Assembly (NCBI RefSeq): GCF_020523625.1
Contig: NZ_JAJAQH010000006.1
Location: 434,001-498,000 of the forward strand
DNA length: 64,000 nucleotides
Source: Methylovorus menthalis
GTDB lineage: Bacteria; Pseudomonadota; Gammaproteobacteria; Burkholderiales; Methylophilaceae
Direction: 5' to 3'
The translations under genes were made by a program, and so were the position numbers. Below, in pieces: positions 26,294-34,185 of the stretch. Numbering within the stretch: the stretch's first letter is position 1; every line of letters starts with the position of its first letter. The notes under the pieces are model-generated. The model did no database searches. It was not told where the DNA came from and was given only the letters and a program-made list of their open reading frames with translations.

Positions 26294-28060
26294 ATGACTC
26301 CCCTTAGCTCCCCCCTGCATTACGCGGTGTCCGAAGACACTGAAACCCCGGTGTATGCGCCACCGCAGCTGCCATCCCGTACCCCGGAAACCATTAAAAG
26401 TATCGCTGGCCTGGGTGCCCGACTGGCCCATTTGATGCGCCAGTTGCTCAACACCGAAAGCACCCAATCGGCGCGTTTTGTCGAAGTGGAGAACCGTGTT
26501 GGTGCAATGACGACGGAAGTGGAGGCGGTGACCGAGCGCATGCAAAGCAGCATGCAGGAGGCTGAAAGCCTGCGCGAACAATCCCAGCAAGATTTTTCGC
26601 AAGCCAGCAGCGAATTGTCGCAGGGTTTGTTGCAGCTGGAGCAGTCCTTGTCGGCCAAGCTGTCCAAGGTAAACGAGGTGGTGCGCGGCCTGGAGCGGGT
26701 AGGGCGTGAGCTCGAGTTGATTGCCGTCAACGCAGCTATTCAGGCTGCCCACGCCGGAGAGGCCGGGCGCAGCTTCAGCGTGGTTGCTGACCATGTGCGC
26801 CAGCTGGCACGGCATACCGTACAGAATGCGAATGAAGTATCGCAAATGCTGGATTTCAAGGATTTTCAGCAGCAGCTGATTGGCTTCGGCCATTCCAGCC
26901 GCGAAAACGTGGATCAGGTGGACAGACAGACAGTGGCAGCGTTTTCCAAGGTGCAGCAGGCCTTTGGCGAGATACGCACTTCCATGCAAACGCTGGTGGA
27001 GCATGGCAAGGTGATCGAGACCATGCATCATCTGGATCGCGGCAGTTATGAGGGGCAGCGCGTCAAGGTGGCTTGGGCGCGCGAAATGGCCGAGGATCTG
27101 CAGAAAAGTGGTGGCGTTACCGAGCTGCAACTCCCGCTGCATCTGGCGCGCGTGCTGCGCAAGGATGGCGGTTACAAACCACTGGTCTATGATCGCCTGA
27201 ACGATATTCTGCAGCGTGGCGTTTTGCGCGTGGCGATTGAGCCATCGTTCAAGGGCTTGTCATTCCGGCTGCGTCCTGGCGAAGCATTGCGCGGCCTGGA
27301 TGTGGAATATGCCACCGCGTTTGCGCGCTATCTTGGCGTGCAGATCGAGTTTATCGAGCATCCCTGGGATCAGTGTGTGGACTTGCTGCACATCGGCCGC
27401 AGCCGCGGCGAGCCAGAGGCTGATCTGGTGTGGAGCGCTTTGCCGCCCAGCGCCAGCTATTACAAGGTGGCCTATTCTGATGCGTATACCTATCTGCATT
27501 ACATGCTGGCGCGGCGAGCAGGGGATGATCGCATCAGCGGCCTGGGCAGCCTGCAGGGCAAGGTGCTGGGCTGCATCAATGACCCCGGCGCCTTTGCCAC
27601 GCTGGAGGCGGCGGGCCTGCGCTGGAGCAAACACAAGCGCGAGGAGCGCGGCACCATACGGCTGGCCAACCTGATTGCCTACACCGATCAATCCATCATT
27701 CACGACGCCCTTGCCGATGGCAAGATCGATGCCTTTGCCGTGGATCAGCCCATCTTTGCCTGGGCTTGCAATGGCAAGGACAGCCCCTGGCATGGTCGCA
27801 TCGAGTTGCTTAATGGCAATATCGCGCCCAGCCCCTGGTATTACACCGTGGCCGTCGCGGATGACCCGGCCAGCTATACCTTGCTGCAGCATGTGAATGC
27901 CTTCATCCGTGACTTCAGCCGCACGCGTGAGCGCGAGGCGCTGGAACTGCGCTGGCAGTTTTATCCAGTGCATGGCACGGCAGGCTATCAAGGGGAAGCC
28001 GGGCATTTGCGCGGCGAGCCCGAGCTCTATCGTGACTGGGTCGAGCAGCAGCCCGCATAG
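26294..28060 (+). CDS. Soluble chemoreceptor-like protein with C-terminal family 3 solute-binding domain
   Basis: A 588-residue protein with no signal peptide and no membrane segment. Residues 30-250 form coiled-coil helices with a chemoreceptor signalling tip at 138-170, including ELELIAVNAAIQAAHAGEAG and FSVVADHVRQLA; the canonical tip has NAAIEAARAGE. From about 302 to 560 it has a solute-binding (SBP_bac_3) domain: LQRGVLRVAIEPSFKG, LDVEYATAFARYLGVQIEFI, DLVWSALPPS, LQGKVLGCINDPGAFATLEA and ALADGKIDAFAVDQPIFAWA. In classical receptors the ligand domain is N-terminal and periplasmic, so this order and location are unusual. The start ATG has AAGGA 5 bases upstream; the longer TTG frame from 26279 is rejected. 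It likely senses a small cytoplasmic amino-acid-like ligand. Confidence 0.85.
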   Translation: MTPLSSPLHYAVSEDTETPVYAPPQLPSRTPETIKSIAGLGARLAHLMRQLLNTESTQSARFVEVENRVGAMTTEVEAVTERMQSSMQEAESLREQSQQDFSQASSELSQGLLQLEQSLSAKLSKVNEVVRGLERVGRELELIAVNAAIQAAHAGEAGRSFSVVADHVRQLARHTVQNANEVSQMLDFKDFQQQLIGFGHSSRENVDQVDRQTVAAFSKVQQAFGEIRTSMQTLVEHGKVIETMHHLDRGSYEGQRVKVAWAREMAEDLQKSGGVTELQLPLHLARVLRKDGGYKPLVYDRLNDILQRGVLRVAIEPSFKGLSFRLRPGEALRGLDVEYATAFARYLGVQIEFIEHPWDQCVDLLHIGRSRGEPEADLVWSALPPSASYYKVAYSDAYTYLHYMLARRAGDDRISGLGSLQGKVLGCINDPGAFATLEAAGLRWSKHKREERGTIRLANLIAYTDQSIIHDALADGKIDAFAVDQPIFAWACNGKDSPWHGRIELLNGNIAPSPWYYTVAVADDPASYTLLQHVNAFIRDFSRTREREALELRWQFYPVHGTAGYQGEAGHLRGEPELYRDWVEQQPA

Positions 28061-28128
28061 GCCTATAAGCCTGCAAAGGCCTATAATAGTGCAGTTAATT
28101 CAACAATAAACTGCCATGAGGAGAGACT

Positions 28129-28518
28129 ATGCGACTGTTACACACCATGCTGCGCGTCGGCAATCTTGATAAATCCATCGCCTTTTACACCCAGGTGCTG
28201 GGCATGCAGGTATTGCGCAAGCACGAATACCCAGACGGAAAATTTACCCTGGCGTTTGTTGGTTACGGCGACGAGCAGAACAACACCGTGCTGGAGCTTA
28301 CCTATAACTGGGGTACCGAGAGTTACGACAAAGGCAACGCCTATGGCCATATCGCCATTGAGGTGGATGATGCCTATAAAGCCTGTGAAGCCGTGAAACA
28401 GGCGGGCGGTAAAGTCGTACGCGAAGCCGGCCCCATGATGCACGGCACCACGGTCATTGCCTTCATTGAAGACCCCGATGGCTACAAGGTCGAGTTCATC
28501 CAAAAAGGCACTTTTTAA
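28129..28518 (+). CDS. gloA: Lactoylglutathione lyase (glyoxalase I)
   Basis: A 129-residue enzyme converting the methylglyoxal-glutathione adduct to S-lactoylglutathione. The four metal ligands of the nickel-type enzymes are in place: His5, Glu56, His74 and Glu122. The size and sequence resemble the E. coli-type enzyme closely. A strong ribosome site (GAGGAGAG) precedes the ATG. It is monocistronic, followed by a terminator at 28551. Confidence 0.95.
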   Translation: MRLLHTMLRVGNLDKSIAFYTQVLGMQVLRKHEYPDGKFTLAFVGYGDEQNNTVLELTYNWGTESYDKGNAYGHIAIEVDDAYKACEAVKQAGGKVVREAGPMMHGTTVIAFIEDPDGYKVEFIQKGTF

Positions 28519-28550
28519 TACGCCCTGATGGCGGGCGCCCGCCACACTGA

Positions 28551-28585
28551 AAAATGGCTGGCCCAGTATGTGGCCAGCCATTTTT
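28551..28585. terminator. Bidirectional Rho-independent terminator after gloA
   Basis: AAAATGGCTGGCC pairs with GGCCAGCCATTTT around an 8-base loop and is followed by T residues. A second, GC-rich dyad (GGCGGGCGCCCGCC, 28530-28543) lies just before it. Confidence 0.85.
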
Positions 28586-28681
28586 CATTTACACCACCAA
28601 AACGGCAAGATACGCCTACACGCAAATCAGCCGACAGCGGGCAGCGCCCGGCTGCCATCGCCGCCACAATATCCCGATGCA

Positions 28682-28702
28682 CCGCTCCAAAAGCGGCTTT
28701 TT
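28682..28702 (+). terminator. Weak hairpin with T-run upstream of the esterase gene
   Basis: CCGCT and AGCGG form a 5-bp stem around CCAAA, then C and five T residues. It lies 22 bases before the esterase GTG, so it could act as an attenuator or be fortuitous. Confidence 0.3.
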
Positions 28703-28723
28703 CCCTTGTGATGGAGAGATATT

Positions 28724-29725
28724 GTGAACATACTTGATCCCTTGATTAAACCGTTTTCCCAGACGCGCGACCCTTATCGCGGCATGGACCCCGAAACGCG
28801 CGCCTTCCTGCAAACACTGGCGGATGCTGACAGCACCCCGATGGAAAAGCTGAGCCCGATCGAAGCGCGCCACGTGCTGGAACAGGCGCAGCAGGAAACC
28901 ATGGTCGACATAAGCGGTATCGATACGCGGCAACTCACGATCGATTGTGAAGGTCACGTGATCGAACTGGATATCGTGCGCCCGGCTGCCTCCGGTACGG
29001 CGCCTTTGCCTGTGGTCATGTTCTTCCACGGTGGTGGCTGGGTGCTGGGGGATTTTCCTACGCATAAACGTCTGGTGCGCGACATTGCCGTGCTGTCGGG
29101 CTGTGCCGTGGTGTTCGTCAATTACACACGCTCGCCCGAAGCGGAGTACCCGACAGCGGTGATTCAGGCTTATCTCGCCACCAAATGGATAGCCGAAAAC
29201 GGCCAGGAGGTGGGACTGGATGGTCAGCGCCTGGCCGTGGCGGGCAATAGCGCCGGAGGCAATATGGCAACCGCAGTCTGTCTCATGGCAAAAGACCGCT
29301 TTGGCCCCACCATACGCCATCAGACCCTGTTCTGGCCGGTGACCGATGCCAACTTTGACACCGGCTCCTACGACGATTTTGAAGATGGCTATTTCCTCAC
29401 GCGCAACATGATGAAATGGTTCTGGGATAACTACACCCCGAATGATGAAGTGCGTGCCGAGGTCTATGCCTCGCCGCTAAAAGCGGAGCCCGAGCAATTA
29501 CAGGGCTTGCCGCCTGCGCTGATACAAACCGCAGAATGCGATGTGCTGCGCGATGAAGGCGAGGCCTATGCCCGTCTGCTGAATGATGCGGGCGTCAAAG
29601 TGACGGCCACCCGTTACATTGGCACCATCCATGATTTTGGCTTGCTGAATGCACTCGCGTTGACACCGCCTACCCGGGCTGCTCTCAATCAGGCAGCACA
29701 GGAAATCCGCAAGCATCTGGCTTGA
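28724..29725 (+). CDS. Alpha/beta hydrolase of the hormone-sensitive lipase (HSL) family
   Basis: A 333-residue carboxylesterase-like protein. The oxyanion-hole motif HGGGW is at 102-106 and the nucleophile elbow GNSAGG at 174-179 (Ser176). The acid is probably the aspartate in ECDVLRDEG and the histidine is in GTIHDFGLL. The start is GTG with GGAGAG 5 bases upstream. No signal peptide is present, so it acts in the cytoplasm, probably on short-chain or acetylated esters; the natural substrate is not known. It stands alone between gloA and leuA. Confidence 0.88.
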   Translation: MNILDPLIKPFSQTRDPYRGMDPETRAFLQTLADADSTPMEKLSPIEARHVLEQAQQETMVDISGIDTRQLTIDCEGHVIELDIVRPAASGTAPLPVVMFFHGGGWVLGDFPTHKRLVRDIAVLSGCAVVFVNYTRSPEAEYPTAVIQAYLATKWIAENGQEVGLDGQRLAVAGNSAGGNMATAVCLMAKDRFGPTIRHQTLFWPVTDANFDTGSYDDFEDGYFLTRNMMKWFWDNYTPNDEVRAEVYASPLKAEPEQLQGLPPALIQTAECDVLRDEGEAYARLLNDAGVKVTATRYIGTIHDFGLLNALALTPPTRAALNQAAQEIRKHLA

Positions 29726-29776
29726 TAGCGTTTTTTGCTGTTTGACGCATGGCGGCAGATTGATTAAGATACTGCC

Positions 29777-29863
29777 ATGCGTCAATTTTTGAACATCTCC
29801 GCACTTTCCCTGCAGCAGGCCGACCTCCTCGGCCTGCGACTGCTGCGCGTCGCGCGCATCTAA
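29777..29863 (+). CDS. Leucine-rich leader peptide upstream of leuA
   Basis: A 28-codon frame (ATG at 29777, TAA at 29861) that encodes MRQFLNISALSLQQ and continues with ADLLGLRLLRVARI. Eight of 28 residues are leucine, with consecutive Leu codons at 17-18 and 22-23. This is the pattern of leader peptides that couple leucine supply to transcription of leucine genes. The next large gene is leuA. The Leu codons at 17-18 fall inside the loop of a 9-bp stem (29815-29837). It is too short for standard ORF calling. Confidence 0.75.
   Translation: MRQFLNISALSLQQADLLGLRLLRVARI
29815..29837 (+). promoter_or_regulatory. Pause-type hairpin covering the leader peptide leucine codons
   Basis: GCAGGCCGA at 29815-29823 pairs perfectly with TCGGCCTGC at 29829-29837, and the five-base loop holds leucine codons. 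A second imperfect dyad, CCCGTCTC with GAGACCGGG around GTGT (about 29891-29911), lies 28 bases past the leader stop. No T-run follows either, so the terminator expected of classical attenuation is not evident. The whole 359-base stretch 29726-30084 is leader. Confidence 0.6.
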
Positions 29864-29948
29864 ATCCCCCCCTATTATTGGCTTTACCCGCTGCCCGTCT
29901 CGTGTGAGACCGGGGCTGATCCATCGCTATTTCAGAAAGAGCGACCCC

Positions 29949-30056
29949 ATGTTGAATATTGTGTTTTTGCTTTGCGAACGACTAATGACCGGTTGTCAGG
30001 CCAAGTGCCGGTGGCTGCCTGACAACCTGTGTGCCACAGACTACGTCTTTGTCTAG
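29949..30056 (+). CDS. Second small upstream ORF before leuA
   Basis: A 35-codon frame starting [15 protein letters not shown], with AAGAG 7 bases before the ATG, ending TAG 28 bases before the leuA start. It contains four cysteines, and a strong stem-loop lies within it. It is not clear that it is translated. It may be a regulatory upstream ORF that controls leuA, or chance. Confidence 0.3.
   Translation: MLNIVFLLCERLMTGCQAKCRWLPDNLCATDYVFV
29991..30027 (+). promoter_or_regulatory. 11-bp stem-loop in the leuA leader
   Basis: GGTTGTCAGGC at 29991-30001 pairs perfectly with GCCTGACAACC at 30017-30027 with a 15-base loop. It ends 57 bases before the chosen leuA start. It may be the alternative partner in an attenuation switch or a target for translational control. 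Confidence 0.5.
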
Positions 30057-30084
30057 TAACGAATTATCAAGAACAGGAATGACC

Positions 30085-31770
30085 ATGATGTTGAAGCAAC
30101 CAAATAAGAAATACCGCCCCTTTACGCCTGTGGCCCTGGCTGACCGGCAATGGCCAGGCAAGACCATTACCCATCCCCCCATCTGGATGAGTACCGACCT
30201 GCGCGATGGCAACCAGGCCTTGTTTGAGCCCATGAATGCCGAGCGCAAGATGCGCATGTTCAAGATGCTGGTGCAGATCGGCTTCAAGGAAATTGAAGTC
30301 GCGTTTCCATCGGCCTCGCAAACCGACTTTGATTTTGTACGCAGGCTCATCGAAGAAAAGCATATCCCGGACGATGTCACCATTGAAGTGTTGACGCAGG
30401 CGCGCGAAGACCTGATCCGCCGCACATTCGAGGCCTTGCGCGGTGCGCGGCGTGCCATCGTGCATATCTACAACGCCACTGCTCCCGAGTTTCGCCGCAT
30501 CGTGTTCCGTATGGATAAGCCGCAGGTCAAGCAGTTGGCCGTCGACAGCGCTCGCCTGATTCGCGAATTGGCCGAGCAGCAGCCGGAGACGGAATGGGTA
30601 TTCCAGTACAGCCCGGAAACTTTTACCGCCACCGAGCTCGACTTTGCCAAGGAAGTCTGCGATGCCGTGACGGACGCATGGGGCGCCACGCCCGAGCGCA
30701 AAGTGATCCTGAATCTGCCCGCCACGGTGGAAGTCGGCACGCCGAATTTCTACGCAGACCAGATTGAGTGGATGCACCGCAACCTCGCCCGCCGCGATAG
30801 CGTGATTCTGAGCGTGCACCCGCACAACGACCGTGGCACGGCAGTGGCTGCCGCCGAGCTTGCAGTGATGGCCGGGGCGGACCGTATCGAGGGCTGTTTG
30901 TTTGGCCATGGCGAACGCACGGGCAATGTCGACTTGGTCAGCCTGGCCTTAAATCTCTACACTCAGGGCGTGCATCCGGGGCTCGATTTCTCCAATATCA
31001 ATGCCATTGCACGCACGGTGGAAGATTGCACCCAGTTGCCTGTGCATCCGCGGCATCCTTATGCCGGTGACCTGGTGTTTACCGCGTTCTCCGGCTCGCA
31101 TCAGGATGCCATCAAGAAAGGCTTTGCCGCGCAACAGCCGGATACCTTGTGGGAAGTGCCGTATCTGCCGATAGACCCGCATGATGTGGGTCGCACCTAT
31201 GACTCTATCATTCGCGTCAACAGCCAGTCCGGCAAGGGCGGCATCGCCTACCTGCTTGAGAGCGGTTACGGCTTGTCCATGCCGCGCCGCATGCAGGTCG
31301 AATTCAGCGCCGCCGTTCAAAAGCTGACCGATACCACCGGGCAGGAAGTATCAGCCGAAGGTATCTGGCAGCTGTTTGAAGCCGAGTACCTGTTTGCCAA
31401 GGAGCCCTTGCATTATGTGGGGCACGAATTGACCGAGCATGCTGGCCGGCAACATATCAAGCTCACCATGCGCCTGCATGGCGAAACCTTGGTACGCGAA
31501 GGCGAGGGCAATGGGCCGATAGATGCGCTGGTGCATGCCTTGGGTTATCCGGTGAATATTCTGGATTACGAAGAGCGGGCCATGACCGGTGGCGCCGATG
31601 CGCAGGCCGTTGCATTTGCTGAACTCGGCATGACCGGCATTGCAGGCAGTGTCTATGGCGCCGGCTTGCACCAGAATCTGGTGACCTCATCCATCCTCGC
31701 CGTGGTCAGCGGTATCAATCGCTTGTACAGCAAGCTGGATGAGCAGGGGCGTCGCCAATTGTTGGACTAG
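30085..31770 (+). CDS. leuA: 2-isopropylmalate synthase, long form
   Basis: A 561-residue enzyme that condenses acetyl-CoA with 2-oxoisovalerate in the first committed step of leucine synthesis. It is the yeast-like long type (about 560 residues), not the 520-residue E. coli type. Visible are [13 protein letters not shown] with the metal-binding aspartate, [19 protein letters not shown] with the HxH pair, [15 protein letters not shown], and a C-terminal regulatory domain with [11 protein letters not shown] and [18 protein letters not shown]. The start at 30085 has AGGA 6 bases upstream; other ATGs at 30079 and 30088 are possible. Regulation by the leucine-rich leader is likely. Confidence 0.93.
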   Translation: MMLKQPNKKYRPFTPVALADRQWPGKTITHPPIWMSTDLRDGNQALFEPMNAERKMRMFKMLVQIGFKEIEVAFPSASQTDFDFVRRLIEEKHIPDDVTIEVLTQAREDLIRRTFEALRGARRAIVHIYNATAPEFRRIVFRMDKPQVKQLAVDSARLIRELAEQQPETEWVFQYSPETFTATELDFAKEVCDAVTDAWGATPERKVILNLPATVEVGTPNFYADQIEWMHRNLARRDSVILSVHPHNDRGTAVAAAELAVMAGADRIEGCLFGHGERTGNVDLVSLALNLYTQGVHPGLDFSNINAIARTVEDCTQLPVHPRHPYAGDLVFTAFSGSHQDAIKKGFAAQQPDTLWEVPYLPIDPHDVGRTYDSIIRVNSQSGKGGIAYLLESGYGLSMPRRMQVEFSAAVQKLTDTTGQEVSAEGIWQLFEAEYLFAKEPLHYVGHELTEHAGRQHIKLTMRLHGETLVREGEGNGPIDALVHALGYPVNILDYEERAMTGGADAQAVAFAELGMTGIAGSVYGAGLHQNLVTSSILAVVSGINRLYSKLDEQGRRQLLD

Positions 31771-31809
31771 CTACAGTGCGTGAATAACGCTGGTGCTTGA
31801 GCTAACGTG

Positions 31810-31841
31810 ATCCCGAATCGTGAAAGCGGTTCGGGATTTTT
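31810..31841 (+). terminator. Rho-independent terminator of leuA
   Basis: ATCCCGAA at 31810-31817 pairs with TTCGGGAT at 31830-31837, followed by TTTTATT. It is 39 bases past the leuA stop. Confidence 0.85.
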
Positions 31842-32027
31842 ATTGCCTTTTCATAAGACCAACCAAACCACTGCCAACCATCACGCCGCTGTCATCTTTC
31901 TGACGTGGGCGCGCAATAAAGCGACCCTATAGTGTGCTCTAGTTCGTGCGCAGGGCGATTGCTTCACTTCTTGAGATATTCGGCCTTGCGCACCATGCTT
32001 TTCGTGCATCTTCAAGGCGCAAATCAA

Positions 32028-32993
32028 ATGAGTACAGCGGTTAACCCTATCGTCATCTGGCGCTTGCTGGATGGAAAACCCGGTCACGAAACCCAGACGC
32101 TGGGGCTGGTCAAATCCCTGCAGCGCCGTCAGGCCTGCGAGTCCTTCGATATCCGTGTCAGCGGGCAAGTGGAATCGCTATTCAACGTCGCCAGTGCTAC
32201 CTGGCCTTTTGCGCGTGGCCTGCCTTTGCCGGATCTGATTATCGGCGCCGGGCATCGTACCCATCTGCCCATGCTGGCTGCGCGGCGCGCCCATGGTGGC
32301 AAGGCCGTGGTGCTGATGCAGCCTAGTCTGCCAGTGGCCCTGTTTGATCTTTGCCTGATCCCCCAGCATGATCGTTACCGTGGCGGTGGCAATTTTGTCG
32401 AGACGCGCGGCGTGCTGAATCCCTTGTATGCGGAAGGCGGGCATGCAGAAAACAAAACCCTGATCATGATAGGTGGGCCTTCGCGGCATTACGGATGGGA
32501 TACGGCGAACGTGCTGGCCCAGATTCGCCAGCTACTGGCTCATCGCCCCTGGATGCAGTACACCCTGACCACCTCGCGCCGTACGCCAGCGGATTTCATC
32601 GTCGGCCTGCATGCGCTCTCTGCGCCCAATCTGCGGGTGGTGCCGTTCAGCCAGACCCAGCCGGGCTGGGTGGCCGAGCAGCTGGCGCAGTCTGCCACCG
32701 CCTGGGTCTCGGAAGATTCGGTTTCCATGGTGTACGAGGCGCTGACGGCGCAAGTGGCCGTGGGGCTGCTGAATTTACCTTTGAAGCAGGAAAACCGGGT
32801 GTGGCGCGGGGTTGAACACTTGTTGCAGCAAGGCATGATCGTGCGTTTTGATAGCGATGCAGATTACCTGCAACGCCTGCATCCGGTAGCGGGTTTTACC
32901 GAAGCTGACCGCTGTGCGGACTGGATATTGCGCCGCTGGCTACAACCAGTGCCGGTTTCTGTGCCACAGGTGGCGATGTCTAAAGTCTTTTAG
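32028..32993 (+). CDS. ELM1-like (DUF1022) glycan-associated protein, copy 1
   Basis: A 321-residue GT-B-like protein of the mitochondrial-fission ELM1 family, of unknown reaction in bacteria. Landmarks are VIWRLLDGKPGHETQTLGLV, LPDLIIGAGHRTH, LFDLCLIPQHDRY, LTTSRRTPADF and SEDSVSMVYEAL, the last resembling the donor-binding region of nucleotide-sugar transferases. AAGG lies 11 bases before the chosen ATG; the open frame extends back to 31932. Context with GT4 and GT9 genes suggests a role in LPS or capsule assembly. It is about 60 percent identical by eye to the next gene. Confidence 0.82.
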   Translation: MSTAVNPIVIWRLLDGKPGHETQTLGLVKSLQRRQACESFDIRVSGQVESLFNVASATWPFARGLPLPDLIIGAGHRTHLPMLAARRAHGGKAVVLMQPSLPVALFDLCLIPQHDRYRGGGNFVETRGVLNPLYAEGGHAENKTLIMIGGPSRHYGWDTANVLAQIRQLLAHRPWMQYTLTTSRRTPADFIVGLHALSAPNLRVVPFSQTQPGWVAEQLAQSATAWVSEDSVSMVYEALTAQVAVGLLNLPLKQENRVWRGVEHLLQQGMIVRFDSDADYLQRLHPVAGFTEADRCADWILRRWLQPVPVSVPQVAMSKVF

Positions 32994-33082
32994 GGCGGGT
33001 AAGCAAGCTTAAAAGCAGTTATGGAAACAATATAACTGCCCTCAGGGGTAATTACAAAAATCTCATTCGCAACTGAAAATGA

Positions 33083-33110
33083 AAATACCCAAACGGTATT
33101 TCTATTTTTT
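33083..33110 (+). terminator. Rho-independent terminator between the two ELM1-like genes
   Basis: AAATACC at 33083-33089 and GGTATTT at 33095-33101 form a 7-bp stem with a 5-base loop, followed by CTATTTTTT. It is nested in a longer dyad (ATCTCATT at 33060-33067 with AATGAGAT at 33112-33119). A separate stem, GCAGTTAT (33015-33022) with ATAACTGC (33032-33039), lies upstream in the same gap. Confidence 0.65.
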
Positions 33111-33225
33111 AAATGAGATTATAAATGTTAAACGACTTCGGATTTCTCCAGGATGGTTTTAAACCTCATACATGCATACGCCTTTTTCAGACTAGGTCAG
33201 TTTCATCCGGTCGGAGGTAGTGGTT

Positions 33226-34185
33226 GTGGGGAGGCGGAGTACCATTATTATTTGGCGTTTGCTGGATGGAAAGCCTGACCATGAGAATCAGTCATTAGGT
33301 TTAGTCAAGGCTATACAAAGTTATGTGGCCTGCCAATACTACGACATAGAGGTGAAGGGCGGTATGAAGGCTGTGTGCAATCTGATTACTGGGCATTGGC
33401 AAGGTGGGCATAATTTACCAATACCTGATTTGATAATTGGTGCTGGCCATAGAACACATTGGGATATGCTGGCTGCAAAAAGAGCTTACGGAGGAAAATC
33501 AATTGTATTGATGGCTCCAACCTTACCACTTACATGGTTTGACCTTTGTTTGATTCCTCAGCATGATCATTATCAAGGTCCTGGTTTTTTTGTTGAAACA
33601 CAAGGCGTTCTCAACCCATTACATGCTACAGGCCAACACCATCATGACAAGGCACTCATCATGATCGGGGGCTATTCAAAACATTATCAGTGGGACACAT
33701 TGGGACTATTAACTCAGATTCGTCAGTTACTCGCTCATCGACCTTGGGTAAGGCATACATTAACCACCTCTCGAAGAACCCCTGCTGATTTTACGTTAAG
33801 TCTGAACTCATTGAGTGCGCATAACCTCAAGGTTGTTCCTTATTGTGAGACAAAACCTGGATGGGTTGCTAATGAATTAGCCCACTCTGACACGGCTTGG
33901 ATATCAGAAGATTCAGTTTCAATGGTTTATGAAGCTTTGACTGCACACGTCGGTGTCGGCGTTCTTAATTTGAATATTAAAAAACAAAGTCGTATATCAC
34001 GCGGTCTGGAAAACCTCATCTTAAATAAAATGGTTGTTCGATTTGATAGCAATGCAAACTATCAGCAGCTTTTGCGCCCAGTTATAGGATTTTCTGAGGC
34101 AGAACGTTGCGCAAAGTTGATCATCGAAAAATGGTTTTATAGTGAGCACGCAATGCACTCAGCAATTTTATTAGGAGCTGAATGA
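33226..34185 (+). CDS. ELM1-like (DUF1022) protein, AT-rich copy 2
   Basis: A 319-residue paralog of the previous gene, sharing IIWRLLDGKP, PDLIIGAGHRTH, WFDLCLIPQHDHY, QIRQLLAHRPW, LTTSRRTPADF and SEDSVSMVYEAL. Base composition is clearly lower in GC, roughly in the low forties by eye, than the flanking genes; synonymous codons end in A or T. A GTG at 33226 with GGAGG 8 bases upstream is the likely start. It overlaps the GT4 gene by four bases (ATGA). The contrast with copy 1 suggests acquisition from a different genome rather than recent duplication. It probably shares copy 1's still unknown reaction. Confidence 0.82.
   Translation: MGRRSTIIIWRLLDGKPDHENQSLGLVKAIQSYVACQYYDIEVKGGMKAVCNLITGHWQGGHNLPIPDLIIGAGHRTHWDMLAAKRAYGGKSIVLMAPTLPLTWFDLCLIPQHDHYQGPGFFVETQGVLNPLHATGQHHHDKALIMIGGYSKHYQWDTLGLLTQIRQLLAHRPWVRHTLTTSRRTPADFTLSLNSLSAHNLKVVPYCETKPGWVANELAHSDTAWISEDSVSMVYEALTAHVGVGVLNLNIKKQSRISRGLENLILNKMVVRFDSNANYQQLLRPVIGFSEAERCAKLIIEKWFYSEHAMHSAILLGAE

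Noticed and set aside
26210-27142. A 310-codon minus-strand frame opposite the chemoreceptor gene
   Set aside because: The plus strand encodes recognisable domains throughout; the minus product is His/Leu/Gln-rich and shadow-like.
29864-30084. Classical Rho-independent attenuator in front of leuA
   Set aside because: Hairpins exist but none is followed by a T-run, so a terminator is not claimed.
33226-34185. Insertion sequence or integrase associated with the AT-rich ELM1-like gene
   Set aside because: No transposase, terminal repeat or target duplication could be seen around it.
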